Origin: Larimichthys crocea
Taxonomy: Eukaryota > Chordata > Actinopteri > Sciaenidae
DNA length: 64,000 nt
Reading direction: 5' to 3'
Assembly: GCF_000972845.2 (NCBI RefSeq)
Contig: NC_040016.1
Coordinates: forward strand, 14,404,701-14,468,700
The position numbers and the translations under genes are program-made. The notes under the pieces are model-generated. The model worked only from the letters and a program-made list of their open reading frames with translations, ran no database searches and had not been told where the DNA came from. Positions 1-13,835 of the stretch are shown piece by piece; position 1 is the stretch's first letter, and every line of letters starts with the position of its first letter.

Positions 1-1800
1 GGCCTGTAACAGACCGTATCCTGCTCCTGCAGCTCCCCGCAGCTGATACCTCAAAAGGCATAAAGTGAGAGCCGCAGCAGGTCTATTAGCAGACAGGATC
101 AGTCGGATGTGAATGATGTGTGATTATTCCAGATTTCAGACACCAGATGTGTCTCAGTGGTTGGGTTTCTTTTTTTGCGCAGAAAATTATAATGAGGATG
201 ATTTTTCCAGACTTTGAGCTTTATGGTTGTGGTTTGGTTAATGAATCCTCCAGGCTGTGTCCTGTCTTGTTTTTGGACTGTCTATATGATTTATATCTTC
301 CTATTTTATTATTTATAGATAGGCTATGAACAGCAATAGGTAGTGGTTTCACGACACAGTTGGCTTCATACATCAGATAGCAGGCACATTACTTTTAGTG
401 AGAGTAATTGTCGCAGTAGGGTGGCCGATATAATAGTCTTAATTGCATGTAGTTACATTTAGGCTCAGTAATTTGACTCAAATTGACCTTCACGATGGAC
501 AGAAAATGTCACACTCATCTCACAATGACTGCATGAAAACCTTAGAGTGAAAAGACATTTGTCTCGTCTCCATGTACAACAACAACAGGAGTATGTTGGT
601 ACTGTTAAGGATTTTGTATCATTATTTTACAAAGCAGGTAAACCTTGTCACCTCTATTCTTGACAGAGGTAGCAGAGGAAGAGTGAATCACTTCAAAAGG
701 CTCTGACAAGACATAATGCATTTTCATTCTCCGCTGAGCGCGTATACGCTGTCGTCCTTGGAGAAATGACAAGCTTTGAGGAGACTTGCAGAATTCTCTC
801 GTTATTATACAGCCATCATTTGATCTGATCCATTTTAATACACCAGTGATGTTGCTCGGGTAGGATGCAAGTAACCAGCTGTGGCACCACTGAGATCGTT
901 GGTTTTGTTAATCATGAACATGCTAAACCAAGATGCAAGATATAAGGAAACAACTCAATTGATGTACAATGATGCTGCGGCACCAATATGTGCTTGTCAG
1001 GTTATCCAAAGAGGGGGTCTAATATTATTCGCTGCACACTTCATCAAAGGTAGTGCTAAACCGAGGCATTTTCTGATTTATGTTCCAGACAGGATGCTCT
1101 TTTGTCCTTTATCCACACATCCTGAATCATGTTTCACATTCTAGTATTGATTTGATATTTTCAGAGGTCAGACATCATGACTCATAATGTCATTGTCCTG
1201 ATCAGCGGGCACATGTAGACGCATGTACTCCATAGCTATATTTCATTTTACAAATTGCACCAGTGGTGCAGCAAGCGGTAAATTGTTACTTCTGAGTTGT
1301 GTGGATGCTAAAAACATTAAGTTTATTCTTCTATGCTGATGATGAACTCCTAGTTTCCTTCCTTGTTTCTTTCACCGGAGACTGCACAAGACCCTCTTTA
1401 TAGAAATGCTTCCTGGGAGATACAACAAACCAATTGACATAAACTAGACGAGCAAAGAAACTATGAATGTGCATTTTCTTTGATATTTATCACGGCTCAA
1501 GGGGATGTGCCTTCTTGCCTGCCTCTATTTGCAGAAACTTCTGAACTGCGTGGCTCAGATCTGCTTTTTGGGGTACGGAGCAGTGACTCCAATGAGTTTG
1601 TTTGCCACTTCTGATAACTTAATGGCTATAGGTTACAGTTCGACTCATAGGAGCCCTAAATAATCATCTTAATAATCATCTTCTGGAGGTGACACTCCTA
1701 CAAACACAATATTCAGCTAAATAGGCCTAAAAGAGTAAAATAATGACTGTAACTTTGATTTCATTTATAATATCTTCCTTCTCTCTTCCTTTCCCTTTAG
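1..1800. other. Upstream/5' intronic region of map3k12, no gene seen
   Basis: I see no open frame with recognisable protein similarity here and no strong promoter island. A good splice acceptor (pyrimidine-rich tract ending in AG at 1800) precedes the map3k12 start exon. The transcript therefore probably begins in one or more noncoding exons further left, in this stretch or outside the window. The sequence is otherwise ordinary AT-rich DNA. Confidence 0.5.
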
Positions 1801-1840
1801 GCTCCCAGTTCTCTAGTTGTTCTGATGACCAGAGGTCCTC

Positions 1841-4800
1841 ATGGCGCTTATTCATGAACCTCGTGCCCCCTCTCCTTCTCTCTCCGGCTTCAACACACCC
1901 CTCTCCGATCCTCCATCCTTTCGCCGCCTCGATGCTGAAACACCCTGCACCCCAGAAATGGACCTGACCCCTACCCAGTGCGTCCTTCGCAACGTCCTCT
2001 CCATAGACACTGGAGGTGCTGTCGAGCCAGGGGGTGGAGGAGGTGAAGGGCAGACTCCTGGGCACAACCAGACACCGGGGGACGAACAACAGGAGCACTT
2101 TGCCAACAGTGTCCTGAAGCTCCATGAGCATGATGGGAGTCCTGGAAGGACGGAGGGTGAGGGGCAGGAGCTGGACACCAATGCGGTCAGGAGCCAGGCA
2201 GATGACGCCAGGCTACAGTGCCAGTCTACCGGAGGAGGGTTTCTGGAGGGGTTGTTTGGGTGTCTGCGGCCTGTCTGGACTATGATTGGCAAAGCTTACT
2301 CCACAGAGCACAAACACAACCTGGACGGTAAGTCTAGCAGTCAAATCCATTTAAGTGGAAACACATAAAAACATCTACACTCACTGGCACCAACGGTTGC
2401 TTTTAATGGATACAGCAACCAACAGACCCCATTTAATTTCAGTCTGAATCTTTGATATGCTAATTAAATTATCTTTTCCCAACTGTTTAATTACATTGAA
2501 CAGTTGGTAGAAAAATGACTTCCACAAAGGCCATGTTGTAAACAAACACTATCCTTGACGTGAAAGAGCTGCAGCCAGGGAGAGAGAGACTCTATTAAAG
2601 CTGCAAAGGGCTTATTTTCCCCCACTCCCCATACTTTTGCCTGCTTGTGCCTACCCCACCTTCCGCCCACTATCACCACCCCCCCAATGAAACTAGCTCC
2701 CTGTGACGCTGTGTTGTTTATGTCTGCAGCCACTACAATAGCGCAGAGGTCCCCCGGGACTCCTCTGCCAAATCTGCTTCATGAATTATGCATGGCCACG
2801 CTCTGACCCTGTGCCTCTCATCTCTATTAACGCAAATCTGACACGCGCGCACACACACACACACACACATATATACATGAGCATGCGCCCAGGGATGACT
2901 GCACGCACACATAAACACATCCTTCAAATAGAAACACTTACTATGTAGCACTGACAAGAACACATAAAGTCAGATAAGATGCCAAAAAATCTGATAAAAT
3001 AAACACAGTATCACACATCGGGCTTGAAGATGGCAAATTTATATGTCTCCTTGTCTTTATAGCCTTCTGATATTTTATCACCCGTTTGACTTCCACATCT
3101 CTCCTCCACTCCCCTCCTCCTTCCATGTCTCATTGTCTCCTTTCCTCTCCTTTTCATCCTGTGCTGTTATCACTCCCAGCCCATCTGCACCTCATTGCTC
3201 CCCTCCTCTGTGCAGCATCACGGGGAGTCACACACACTGACGAGAGCAAAACGGATATTATAAAAGTGAAATAAATAGGGGTATTGCTACTGAATGCCTG
3301 CCTGCCATATCACAATACTCTATTCTTAAGCTTTGATTGGAAGGCACAATGCTGCACAATAGCAAGCAGGAGCATCATCTGTCCTTTATTGATTGTGAAG
3401 GACTGTCGGGTGCCTGGTGATGTTTGAAATTTCCGGAAATTTTTTAGATTAAACAAAAAAGACCTGGGGTTATTTTGGTGTATCAGATGTGGCCTTATGT
3501 CTTTACTTTGGGACATTTGTGGGGCACATTAGTGGCCCCGAATCACAGGAGAGCATTAATCATTCATATGACCCTTATTAATATGATAAATGTGTCTGAA
3601 TCTTCTTTTCTTGGGTTAAGAACAGCAGCAGAGCAGGCTGTATATTTTCTCTGTATTAACAGTCTGTCTTCAGCCACATGGACCCCCCTCCGACCCGTGG
3701 GGAATTCCCCTCCCTTCATTTCTCTTTACACACACACGCAGAGCGACCACCACCTCTACCATCACTACCCCTCCACCTCCCTATTCACCATACAGCCACA
3801 TTTAGGCACTCAAATCCCCTCCCTCTTCCGGCCCTCTCCTGAGCGTTGAACCCCCTGTTTCGCGTCAGCCCCACAATGGCACTAAGAAGGATTTAGGAGG
3901 CTGAGGGAGAATTACCCACAGAAGATTAGAGCGCTCTTTCTGTCTGCTTGCACACGCTGAGTCTTAGGTTAAGGTGAGGTTCAACTGCAGAACAAGATAT
4001 CAGCTTGGGCTCTACGTTTAAGTGTAAGAGCTCAGGGCTTACAACAGGTTTTACTGTTACAAGTCTATCACAGCAAAACAGCTTGGTGTGATGCTGTACT
4101 CCCTGCTACTAGGGTTAGGTTTACATACAGACCTTTTGGTATGAAGTGACTTTTTCTATCTTTTTATTTTACTAGTTTTAACTTTTAATGTAGTGTTTAA
4201 ATGTACACAACAACTACACATGAAATGAGCTTGTTTTGTTTTCAGTTTATCAGCATAACATAGTTCGACATTTGGTCAAATAAGCTTAATAACTTTCTTG
4301 CTCAGACTTAGATCATACATGTCTGTACAGAAAATACAAAGCGATCAGCAGCTTAGCTTAGCTTGAACAGTTAACCTAACAGTAACACAATTCATCACCC
4401 CCAATGCTCAGTAGTTGACATTATTTCTATTATGTGTAAAAGTGTAAAAAAAAAGACATATTGTGGGTTATCGGAGGGTTATGTGCTGGTGTGCTTTTTG
4501 AAGTTGCCAGGCAACCAGCGAAGGATTGAGGAAGTTAGTGCGCCAAATGGCGGGGTGTAATTTATACACTTTTGTGCAGACAAAACCATTAAGATATGAG
4601 ATGTTATTCAGTGAGTTTTAGAGGGACTAGTAGATGGGTTCTGTTACCTCCGGACAAAGTCGTGCTAGCTGTTTCCCTCTGTTTCCAGTCTTTATGCTAA
4701 GCTAAGCTAACCAGCCGCCAGTCGTAGCTTCATATCGAAAGGGAAAGACATGAAAGTGGTATCAATCTTCTAATCTAATTTCCTCAAATGTCAAACTCGT

Positions 4801-7800
4801 CTTTTAAAGTATTAAGAGACTGACATCAAAATAAGTCAATCGTGTAACTAGACAAGCGGTGAAATGTCTGTAATAAAGCAAACTGAATCATCACAACATC
4901 AAAAAAGGAAAGTAAAAGTAAATTCAGATAAATTGTTGACTCAAATGAAATAAAGAACATATTTCTATCATTCATGAAAGATGTGGTCCTTCATAACAGC
5001 CAGAGGTTGGTCATATTATGAAACATCAGCTGCACTTAAGTCGGCCTATATGAGTTTACTTGTAATCAGTAGAGGTTAAAATGACAAATGTCCATTGTGT
5101 TGACATGTTATGACGCCGATAAACTCACCAACTACATCACCTTCATGTTTTTCCCCAACCTCAGAGGCGTGGGAAGTCCCATTCGAGGAGATATCTGACC
5201 TGCAGTGGGTGGGCAGCGGAGCCCAAGGCGCCGTCTTTCTAGGAAAACTGCACGGACAGGAAGTGGCTGTAAAGAAAGTGCGGAACATCAAAGAGACGGA
5301 CATCAAGCACCTGCGCAAGCTCAAGCACCCCAACATCATCACGTTCAAGTTAGTAGAAATGACCAGCTGGCTTATAATGTCACAAGAGTTACACTCTAAT
5401 ATGTTCTGTCATAACATACCGTATATACTTCTCTACTCTTTCAGAGGTATTTGTACCCAGGCTCCATGTTACTGTATCATCATGGAGTACTGTGCCCAGG
5501 GACAGCTGTATGAGGTGCTGAGAGCAGGGAGGAAGATCCATCCATCGCTCCTCATGGACTGGGCCATGGGCATCGCTGGGGGCATGAACTATCTTCATCT
5601 CCACAAGATCATCCACAGAGACCTCAAGTCACCAAAGTGAGTTTTGTAGACCTGGTGAACATTAGCTGTGTGACTGCAGCTCTGTAATTCAAATGTAAAC
5701 TATAGTATTAGAACTTATTGTGCTTCATGTGATGCAGGTGAGGATGAAGGTTTGTGTTCCTTCTCTAATCTGTCAAATGTACCTGAGGTGATATCTCAGA
5801 CTTTGATAAAAATTGGAGTAATAATAACTATTTTCTGTGTTCACAGAACAATGTGTCCACATATAACCCCACCTCATTTGAATATGTTTTAAAGACCAGA
5901 AGAGACAAATTGTCCAACAATTTAAACATAATTTTATTTAAGACAAATATACTGTATATATTTTCCTTTCCTATCCACTTAATCATCTCCCACACACTCA
6001 GATTTATCTTGTGGTCTGCAGTGGAGACAAGTTTCTCACTCTGAAAATCCTTAACTTAGGTTTCGACAACACCCGATTTGTATAAATTCATGAAATGCAA
6101 GTTTTAACTTGGTTTTACTCAAACACATAAATATAATCTTTAAACATTTAATGTTTCATTGCAGCATGCTGATCACCTACGATGACTCTGTGAAGATTTC
6201 TGATTTCGGCACATCCAAAGAGCTCAGTGACAAGAGCACCAAGATGTCCTTTGCTGGTACAGTGGCCTGGATGGCTCCTGAGGTCATACGTAACGAACCC
6301 GTCTCGGAGAAGGTGGACATTTGGTAGGTGTCATAAACCTTTTACACTGTCCCTCTGCTTTGGAGAACCTCTGCAATTTTCCCTTATGGTTTGTCTTATC
6401 TGTCATAGAATCTCATTAGCTACAGCCTACTACAGTATAGAGCGCAGGATCCTGTTTCCAGAAAATCTATTCAATATTATGTACAATATCTCATTACATG
6501 AAATTCTATAGGGCCTCGGCCATATCTGATGGGTTGCCCTGTGTTAAACCCTGATCTCCCCTAGTACACCCCCACCCCTTCTATCTCTCTCTCTCTCCCA
6601 TCCTACATCCCTCCATCACTCTTCCTCTCTGTCCTGAAAGGAACGCTGGCTAATTTAATAATTGATTTGCCAGATGCTGCAGTGCTCAGGAGAGGCTGGA
6701 ATAACCTTCTGAGCCTGCGGATGGTTTGGCCCAGTGCCAGCAGTGCATTAGCAGAGAAGTGAAAATAGGATTAAAAAGCTTTTGATGTGGAAAGAAAGCA
6801 AAGGATGGGTGTATACTGTATACAGTTTTGTTTAAATGTATGTAAATTATGTATTAGTCCATACCACAGGAAGAGTGAGTCAGAGAGGAAGAGCTTGTGT
6901 TGAAGTATTATCCCCTATGTATTGGATTTGCGATGACAGCTTCAGATCTGTGTATAAGGGCTATGCTAAAATAGCATTAAGGAGATTTAATTAAAGAAAA
7001 TATAACCTTTCATGTTCACTTTAACTCAATTCAATTCAACTACAACTGCACTGAAGCAGCTCATCTCAGAGTTTAACAAATAGACACAATTAATAGGAGA
7101 GGAAATTAAAAAAAATACTGTTAATCACTAAGCTAAAAACAATAAAAGGCTACAGGTTCAAACCTTACAATATATAAATTTAAAAAATCATTACATAGAA
7201 ATAATGTTGTATCAGTATAAGAAAATTTTACTTACTGCAGGACATAGGCTAACAAAATTCATTATAATGCTGCGTTGCATTATGTCAAATAATTTGAACG
7301 CAGGGAGAATATACTGCACTTGGTTATATAGCTCCTGGGTCTGTGGATAAAACTACCTAACCAGATCATTATCATAATTATAATATTACTGGATGTTATC
7401 AACATAAATGTAATCCATCTAATTAACAGCTAATATTTAACCTGGTGGTTTCATGCATTGGCTTGAAATCAATCATCTTTTCTTGCGCATTTATAACACA
7501 AATCGTGAACAAGATGAGATGCAGCGATTCTAAAAATACACATATAAACATGACATCTCTCACACACACACACCGTTAATGCTGCATGTGATGCTACTGG
7601 CACCTTGGATACTGTACATTGTCACTATGGAAACCCAGAGAGTCACCAACAGACAGAGTCAACAGACTTTCCTTAGTTACCTTCCCCATGGGTGCTGCTT
7701 TCTTGCTCCTCACCCAAACAGATCTGGAGCTCATCAATGAAGCGCTGAACTGTAGTGAAATAAAGTGTCATGTTTTGTGAAATCTGATTCGTTTATCACC

Positions 7801-10800
7801 ACTTACTATATTTTTTGGAGCTGTGATTTATTTCAGGTGTATATAAACTGATCAGATGCAGAAATATTAGTACAAACAATATTAGTAAAATATTAATTAT
7901 TTTGACTTTTAATATTATCAAACTGATTGAACCTTGAAATTAATCTTTTAAGCTACCAAAGACTGCCCACAAGGCATTAGATCAAAGGCTTTTTACAATG
8001 ATACATTTTCCATCAGATATAACAGCAGCAGTAATCTAAATCTCAGGATTTATTTACACAGAAGTGTAACATTTCAGTCATGCCTCCTTGCATCATTTTA
8101 CTTCACATCTTTATCGACGTGTCTGAAAGTAAATATGCCACATCTCTCTGCAGGTCATTCGGTGTCGTGCTGTGGGAGATGCTAACAGGAGAGGTGCCCT
8201 ACAAGGATGTGGACTCTTCTGCTATCATCTGGGGAGTGGGCAACAACAGTCTGCAGCTGCCTGTGCCTGATAGCTGTCCAGACAGCTTCAAACTGCTCCT
8301 GAGGCAATGCTGGTGAGCGGAGGGGAAGAGGCAGAGAGAGAGATAGAGGGAAGAAGAATGATATAGAAAAACAAAGTTGTGGCATCAGCACAAAGAGAAT
8401 CTAATGGCGATAGAAGCTTTAAAAAGTCTGAGGCAGTGAAAGTTGTCCGGGGAAAGAAAGAAAGAAAGAAAAAAAATCTAAAAAGATATCTTACAAAGAG
8501 AGAATTATTTAGAAGACAGGCATCCATCCAGCCATCTCTGTTGTATTTCTGACAAGGCATTTGTTTACATCTTTCACAGGAACTGCAAACCAAGAAACAG
8601 ACCTTCCTTTCGACAGATCCTCCTGCACCTGGACATTGCCTCAGCAGATATCCTATCGACTCCACAAGAAACTTACTTTCAGTCTCAGGTGAGCTTTCTT
8701 TATCTCTGTCAACAGTTCTAACTCAGGCTACTTGGATATCGAAAATGAAAATTCAGAGTCAAACAGCATTTTATTTATCATCTTGCTCAGGCACTGAAGA
8801 TGTGTAATTAAGACAAAATTGTCTCCCTTATCAAATAAACACATAGACACAATAGACGTCATATGAGGCATGTATGAGCCCTGTCTGTCTCTAAATAGAA
8901 AACCTTCTGTTAACAGCAGACGGTATCTCTAATAGTCATTTTGCTGTCAACCCACTGCCATTTGTTTCCAGTCTGCTGCAGTAAGTACTGGCAGTGCGTA
9001 GAGTGTGCAGCTGCACTGAGGCCTCTCGGGAGCCCACTAATAATACCTGTGCTTTCAATCACAACATATTATTGTTGGTTCCTTGGTCCTTTGTTCCTTG
9101 TCACATGTGAGTGCTTATTTGTGGTCAAAGAGAGACCCTTTTTTGACCTTCATCATATCAAAGCTTGAGGGAGAAAGTCTGTGTGATGGAGAGGGAGGAT
9201 GCCTTTGATAGGATGGGGGATGGGGGGGCCCATGACAAATATGTTACCACCACGGCAAACCCCAATAGATGAAGGACAGGAGACTTAGAAGAAGAAGTAT
9301 AATTGTGTGGAAGATATGTGTTTACTCAGCCATGCAGAACCACAGATCCATTTATAACTCAGGCATGTATAATCATGAGACACGCTTGTGCACACAAACA
9401 CACAAAATGAATGAGATTTCGTTTCCTTTTTTCGCAGCAGCCCACTGCCTCGTCCTCCATTTATATCTCACAATGCAAGATACAAACCTCTTTCACTCTT
9501 TCCACTTATCCTTGATCCTTTATTTCTCCCTACCCCCTCCTGCAGCCCTCCCCAGTTTCTCTCCTCTATGCCCCATAATGGATTTTTCTTGTGACGTTAG
9601 AACGAAGTATTTGCTGCTGGAGTGTATTGATTGCTTTAATGGCAGGGAGCAGGGAGCAAAAGGGAGAGGAGAAAGAGAGGACTGGAGACATAGAAGAGTG
9701 CGCACAGAGTCCATTAGCTTAATAAGAAGAGCATCAGTCATGCACAAACAAAAAATACACACGTACACACACACACACGTACACACGCGTGTGGTACACG
9801 CACACGCACACACTCGTATGTCTGACTTCCTTTGTCCTTTGATATGACAGGTATCAGATAACAGCTGTCACGCTTCGCAGTGTATGAGAAAATGTCCACA
9901 CTGCATTTCTTTTTGTGCTCATGTCATGTCAGTTCATCTTCAGTGTGTATTGATTATCATCTGACAGCTTAATGGGTTTTATTTCAACGATACATATGAA
10001 CCTCAGTCTCTCTGTAAATTAAGAGCTTTTTTACTAGATCAAGGTGCAATGAAGTTTATTCTCAACATTAATATAATTTCTCGTCGATATTATGACTCAA
10101 ATGAACCTGACTTACAGGATACTTCATTATCTCAGTGGAAGACAGGAATGGCAGCAAGTGTGCAAATCTAATAAAACACTGAATTTTAGAAGAGATACAG
10201 CTGGAAATAACAAGCTGCCAAATTATTAAATTCTGAATATATGGTAAAGCAAGTATCTAGTTGGTTTCCTGCTATATCATACTGATTTTATATAGAACAT
10301 AATTAATTGTAGTGGTAGTAACAAAAATAAAAGCTGGAGGTAGTACTGGTAGTGGTGGCAAAAGTAATGGAAGTACACTGATTATAGTAGTAGTGGTGGT
10401 TAAAATTTTACCACAGACAGATCTTTTTATTCTTATCTGCAAAATGATGAAATATTCAGTTATAGTAGGTAACTGGTAGGTCATTAACACTTGATGGATG
10501 TGTTTTGTGTGTCTTGACAGGCGGAGTGGAGGGACGAGGTGAGGCACCACTTTGAGAAGATCAAGTCTGAGGGGACGTGTCTTCACAGGCTGGACGAGGA
10601 GCTGATCAAACGACGCAGAGAAGAACTCAGGTAAGAGGGTGAACACCATGAAATATAGATGGCGTGTGAAAAATAGCTCCGCCACTACCAACTATTGAGG
10701 AACCTGTGTAATTATTGTAGTTGTAACGTATTAATGTCCTCCACACAGACATGCACTGGACATCCGAGAGCACTACGAGAGGAAACTGGAGAGAGCCAAC

Positions 10801-13800
10801 AATCTCTACATGGAGCTCAATGCCATCATGCTGCAGCTGGAGATCAAAGAGAAAGAACTGCACAAGTACGAATTGATTTACAGTACACATAAATGATATA
10901 CACCCGCTTGGAAGTTTTATTGTGTTATATATAACATTTAATCAGATAGAATTTAATGTGTCTTTTGACAGTGATTGACAGAAATAGAGTTCTTAGTTTC
11001 AAAATGAAAACAGGTCCTAAAATAAGGTTAAATTACAATTAAATTACAAAATAATCTAAGTTTATTAAACAACATAAACTACAAAACACATATTTCATAA
11101 ATATTCACTAACTCTAAGTCAGTTGTGGTAGTAGCAGCAGTAGCAGGTTTGAACATTTGGACAATTTTCCAATTCTTTGCAAAACCGCTGAGGTTCTGCC
11201 AGGTCACCCGGGGATTGAGAGTGAAAAGCCTCTTTGAAGTCCACAGATAATACAGTAATGGTTAGGGCAGCATGCTATAGTCAGAATCTATCATGCTGTA
11301 ACAAAAGGAAAACTAGGGATGTAATTTGACTAATAGCTTTACCCATCAGCGTTGGTTAAGCAGTGTTTTTGTAATAAAAGAGCATGGAAAAGCCATTACA
11401 TCCAGTCATGCAGGGCCACTGCATGTATAAAAGTGCTCTTCTAATTTCAAGTAGCCACTGACATCCATTAAATGACTATTTGCTTTGTGTTAAAACATCA
11501 GGAGAGAGCAGTCACTGGACAAGAAGTATCCGGGCTGCTTCAAACACCACAGCTCCAGACAGTCAGCCTCCTCTAACTCGATGGAGAAACTCATGAAGAA
11601 ACGCAACGTACCTCAGAAACTGCCCTCACACAGCAAGAGGTGAGACAGCAAGACGTTGTCTATTTACAGCATTTATCAAGTTGATCTCAAATATTATGTA
11701 AATCAAAAAGCTATGTCAAAGGAAGAAGTGTTATTTTTATTTTTTATTATTTTTTATTAATTCTGCCCCTGTCCCTTCTAGGCCGGACTTGCTAAAATCC
11801 GAGGTTATCCTCCCCAAACTGGACTCTTCCATGACCCAGGTCACAATCCCCAACAAGGGCTCTACCTCCCCCGGCCGCTCACGCCGAGGAAAACCCCGCT
11901 ACAGGAAGGCCGGTAAAGGCAGCAGTGGGGACTTGGCTCAGCTGAAAGCCACTCTCTCCTCTTCCTTAGCGATAGTCAACTCCACCACATCTGTTCCTAA
12001 CAGTAAGCAGCATCTAGACCCCAGCGCAGCCCTCAGGGGCCTGCAGCATGATCTGCTGCTCAAGAAGATGTACTCCTCGAGCCCGGATCTTATCTCAACC
12101 ACTTTGGAAGCTGAGGGCCGGAGGAAGGGGCAGGTCAGACCAGGGCTGGACAGAGCGGGCAGCCAGAGCGCCTCAGCTGGGCTGGGGGAGAGTAGAAGGA
12201 CTGGAGGGGCAGATGAGGGGCCAGAAGTGGGTGTGGGGGCCGATGATCTGGCAGAAACACCTCCACGCAGTGACACGCCCAGCGAGGATGCAGCTTCTAT
12301 ACCGTTCTCCAGTAGTCCTGACTCGCCGTGTGGCAGGGGAGCAGCTGCGGGGAGGGCGTCTGTGCTGGGAAACCCCCGTGTTTCCCATGAGGGCGAGGAG
12401 AAGGAGGAGGGGACGGTGATCACACGCTCACCCAGAAGTCAACGCCTCACACCTGCAGCACTGCTCTACAGGGCAGCAGTCACGCGCAGTCAGGTGAGAC
12501 TTTAACAGCGTTTTCTGAATGTGGCCCAGTTTCACAAAATGGTTTGGACTTCTGTCTTTTCAGGGAGCAAAGATTAATTAGCAGTGAGAGACATTGGGGA
12601 AATCAAATCATTCCGATTTAATTTCTTGTCACTTTAGCAACACACAAAACATTTCCCTGCCTTTATCACTCTGTCTCGACACAACCTGCTGTACAAAGCA
12701 GCAACTGTAGAGGTGTCAGAGAGAGAAATGGTGCCATGCTGTGATGAATTAATTGTCTTGCTGTAATAATTGACAGTGTCAGTAGTCAAAATACTTCAGG
12801 GTCTAATTTTCTGAATATAACCGCCATCACTTCTTTAGGGTAAGGCGTGTTAGATGTGATAACACGAAGCAAAAGTAGCAAATGACATTTATGATTCTTC
12901 ACAAAACCTCCATCACTTTGGCTTTTCTGAAATTGGTACCAAGGGTGTCATCAGGATCTTTCTTACCGGATGGATCATCTTGGCAGGAATAAGTGTAATT
13001 AGTGTGCGTTGAAAATGGGGAAAACTGTGGTTTCCAACGTACTGTCAATTTTCCCTGCAGAGACGTGGAGTGTCATCAGAGGAAGAGGAGGGAGAAGTGG
13101 ACAGTGAAGTGGAGTTGCCAAGGAGACGGTAAGAGTTAACTACGATTAGTAAATGTATTCATCTGCAGATCTATACAAAACAGTTCACATTTTTATCTTC
13201 TGATACATCTACACAGATGTTTTAACTTATTTAGATCTAAGCAGAAGGTCTGTGTGGGTGTGCAGGGCCTTTAACACAGTATATTAGCATTCATATGTAC
13301 TCTTTCCTATTGTATTCCCACTTAGGCGTCCCGTCAGCATGACCAAGTGCCAGTCCCTGTCCACCTTCAGCTCAGAGAACTTGTCGGTCTCAGACGGTGA
13401 GGAGGGAAACACCACAGACCACTCCCACAGCGGCACGCCAGACGTGGTCAGCACCAACACAGATGAGCGTCTGGACGACAAGAGCGACGACCTGCTGTCT
13501 CAGGGCTCGGAGATTCCCGCTGACCCATCTGACCCAACCCAGCTGGGCTCTGATGGGTTGTCCGAGAAGGAAGCTATTCTTCGACAAGTCAAGACCCAGC
13601 TCGCCAGTAATGACCATAATTATGAGGCAAGGAGAAAACATGATACAGAGTGATATATATAGCGGCATGCAGATAAAGCTAAGAATCTGTTTTTGTCGTT
13701 AATATTCTGTTCCTAACTCAGATGATTCATGTTTTTCCTCCAAACCAGGGCCTGTATGATGATTCGGACTGTGACAGTGCAGAGCTGGACCATTCAGGCA

Positions 13801-13835
13801 GTGCAGAACCCAGCCAACCGCCAAGCAATTGGTGA
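1841..13835 (+). CDS. map3k12: Mitogen-activated protein kinase kinase kinase 12 (dual leucine zipper kinase, DLK)
   Basis: Thirteen coding exons: 1841-2327, 5165-5348, 5445-5636, 6165-6323, 8154-8312, 8580-8688, 10521-10630, 10749-10865, 11502-11639, 11782-12493, 13061-13128, 13326-13626, 13749-13835. They join in frame to about 940 residues. The N-terminus ([13 protein letters not shown]) and the [20 protein letters not shown] block are typical of MAP3K12 rather than MAP3K13. The kinase domain spans about residues 170-412, with glycine loop [13 protein letters not shown] lysine, HRDLKSPN catalytic loop, DFGTSKE and APE. It is followed by the leucine-zipper coiled coil (about 467-510). The long exon 10 encodes the Ser/Pro-rich tail, with an acidic [14 protein letters not shown] segment after it. 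DLK acts upstream of JNK/p38 in axon injury and stress signalling. The last intron (13627-13748) appears to use a GC donor. The C-terminus (SDCDS...SNW, stop at 13833) resembles the MAP3K13 tail. The start was chosen by family similarity, 40 nt after an acceptor. Confidence 0.95.
2841..2869. repeat. (CA)n microsatellite
   Basis: An alternating AC tract, with a short CG-containing start, lies in the first long intron of map3k12 and ends in TATATA. It is a simple dinucleotide repeat. Confidence 0.9.
4236..4815. repeat. Fold-back nonautonomous DNA-transposon-like element, copy 1
   Basis: This stretch holds the GCTTAGCTTAGCTT / AAGCTAAGCTAA inverted blocks near its two ends, plus TTGCCAGGCAACCAGC in the middle. 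A segment at about 4638-4690 (GTTACCTCCGGACAAAG and following) closely matches the copy near 17980-18030. I recall this as a common perciform interspersed element with self-complementary halves. The ends are estimates, and no transposase is encoded. It lies in the map3k12 intron before exon 2. Confidence 0.55.
8455..8478. repeat. (GAAA)n simple repeat
   Basis: Several GAAA units followed by an A run lie in the map3k12 intron, just upstream of the exon at 8580. Confidence 0.8.
9757..9812. repeat. CA-rich imperfect microsatellite
   Basis: This is an interrupted CA/CG-containing dinucleotide tract in the 1.8-kb map3k12 intron (8689-10520). I see no coding signal in that intron. Confidence 0.8.

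Noticed and set aside
11938..12423. Minus-strand open frame opposite map3k12 exon 10
   Set aside because: The composition mirrors the GC-rich Ser/Pro coding strand, there are no homologous motifs, and the plus frame is clearly map3k12.
13339..13653. Reading map3k12 exon 12 straight through to a TGA at 13651 as the normal C-terminus
   Set aside because: The next exon encodes the conserved SDCDS acidic end in the right phase after a near-consensus GC donor. Read-through is at most a minor isoform.
1841..13835. Assignment of the first gene to MAP3K13 (LZK)
   Set aside because: The N-terminus, the [12 protein letters not shown] block context, the exon 10 tail and the neighbours all fit MAP3K12. 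Only the extreme C-terminus looks MAP3K13-like, which is expected for paralogs.
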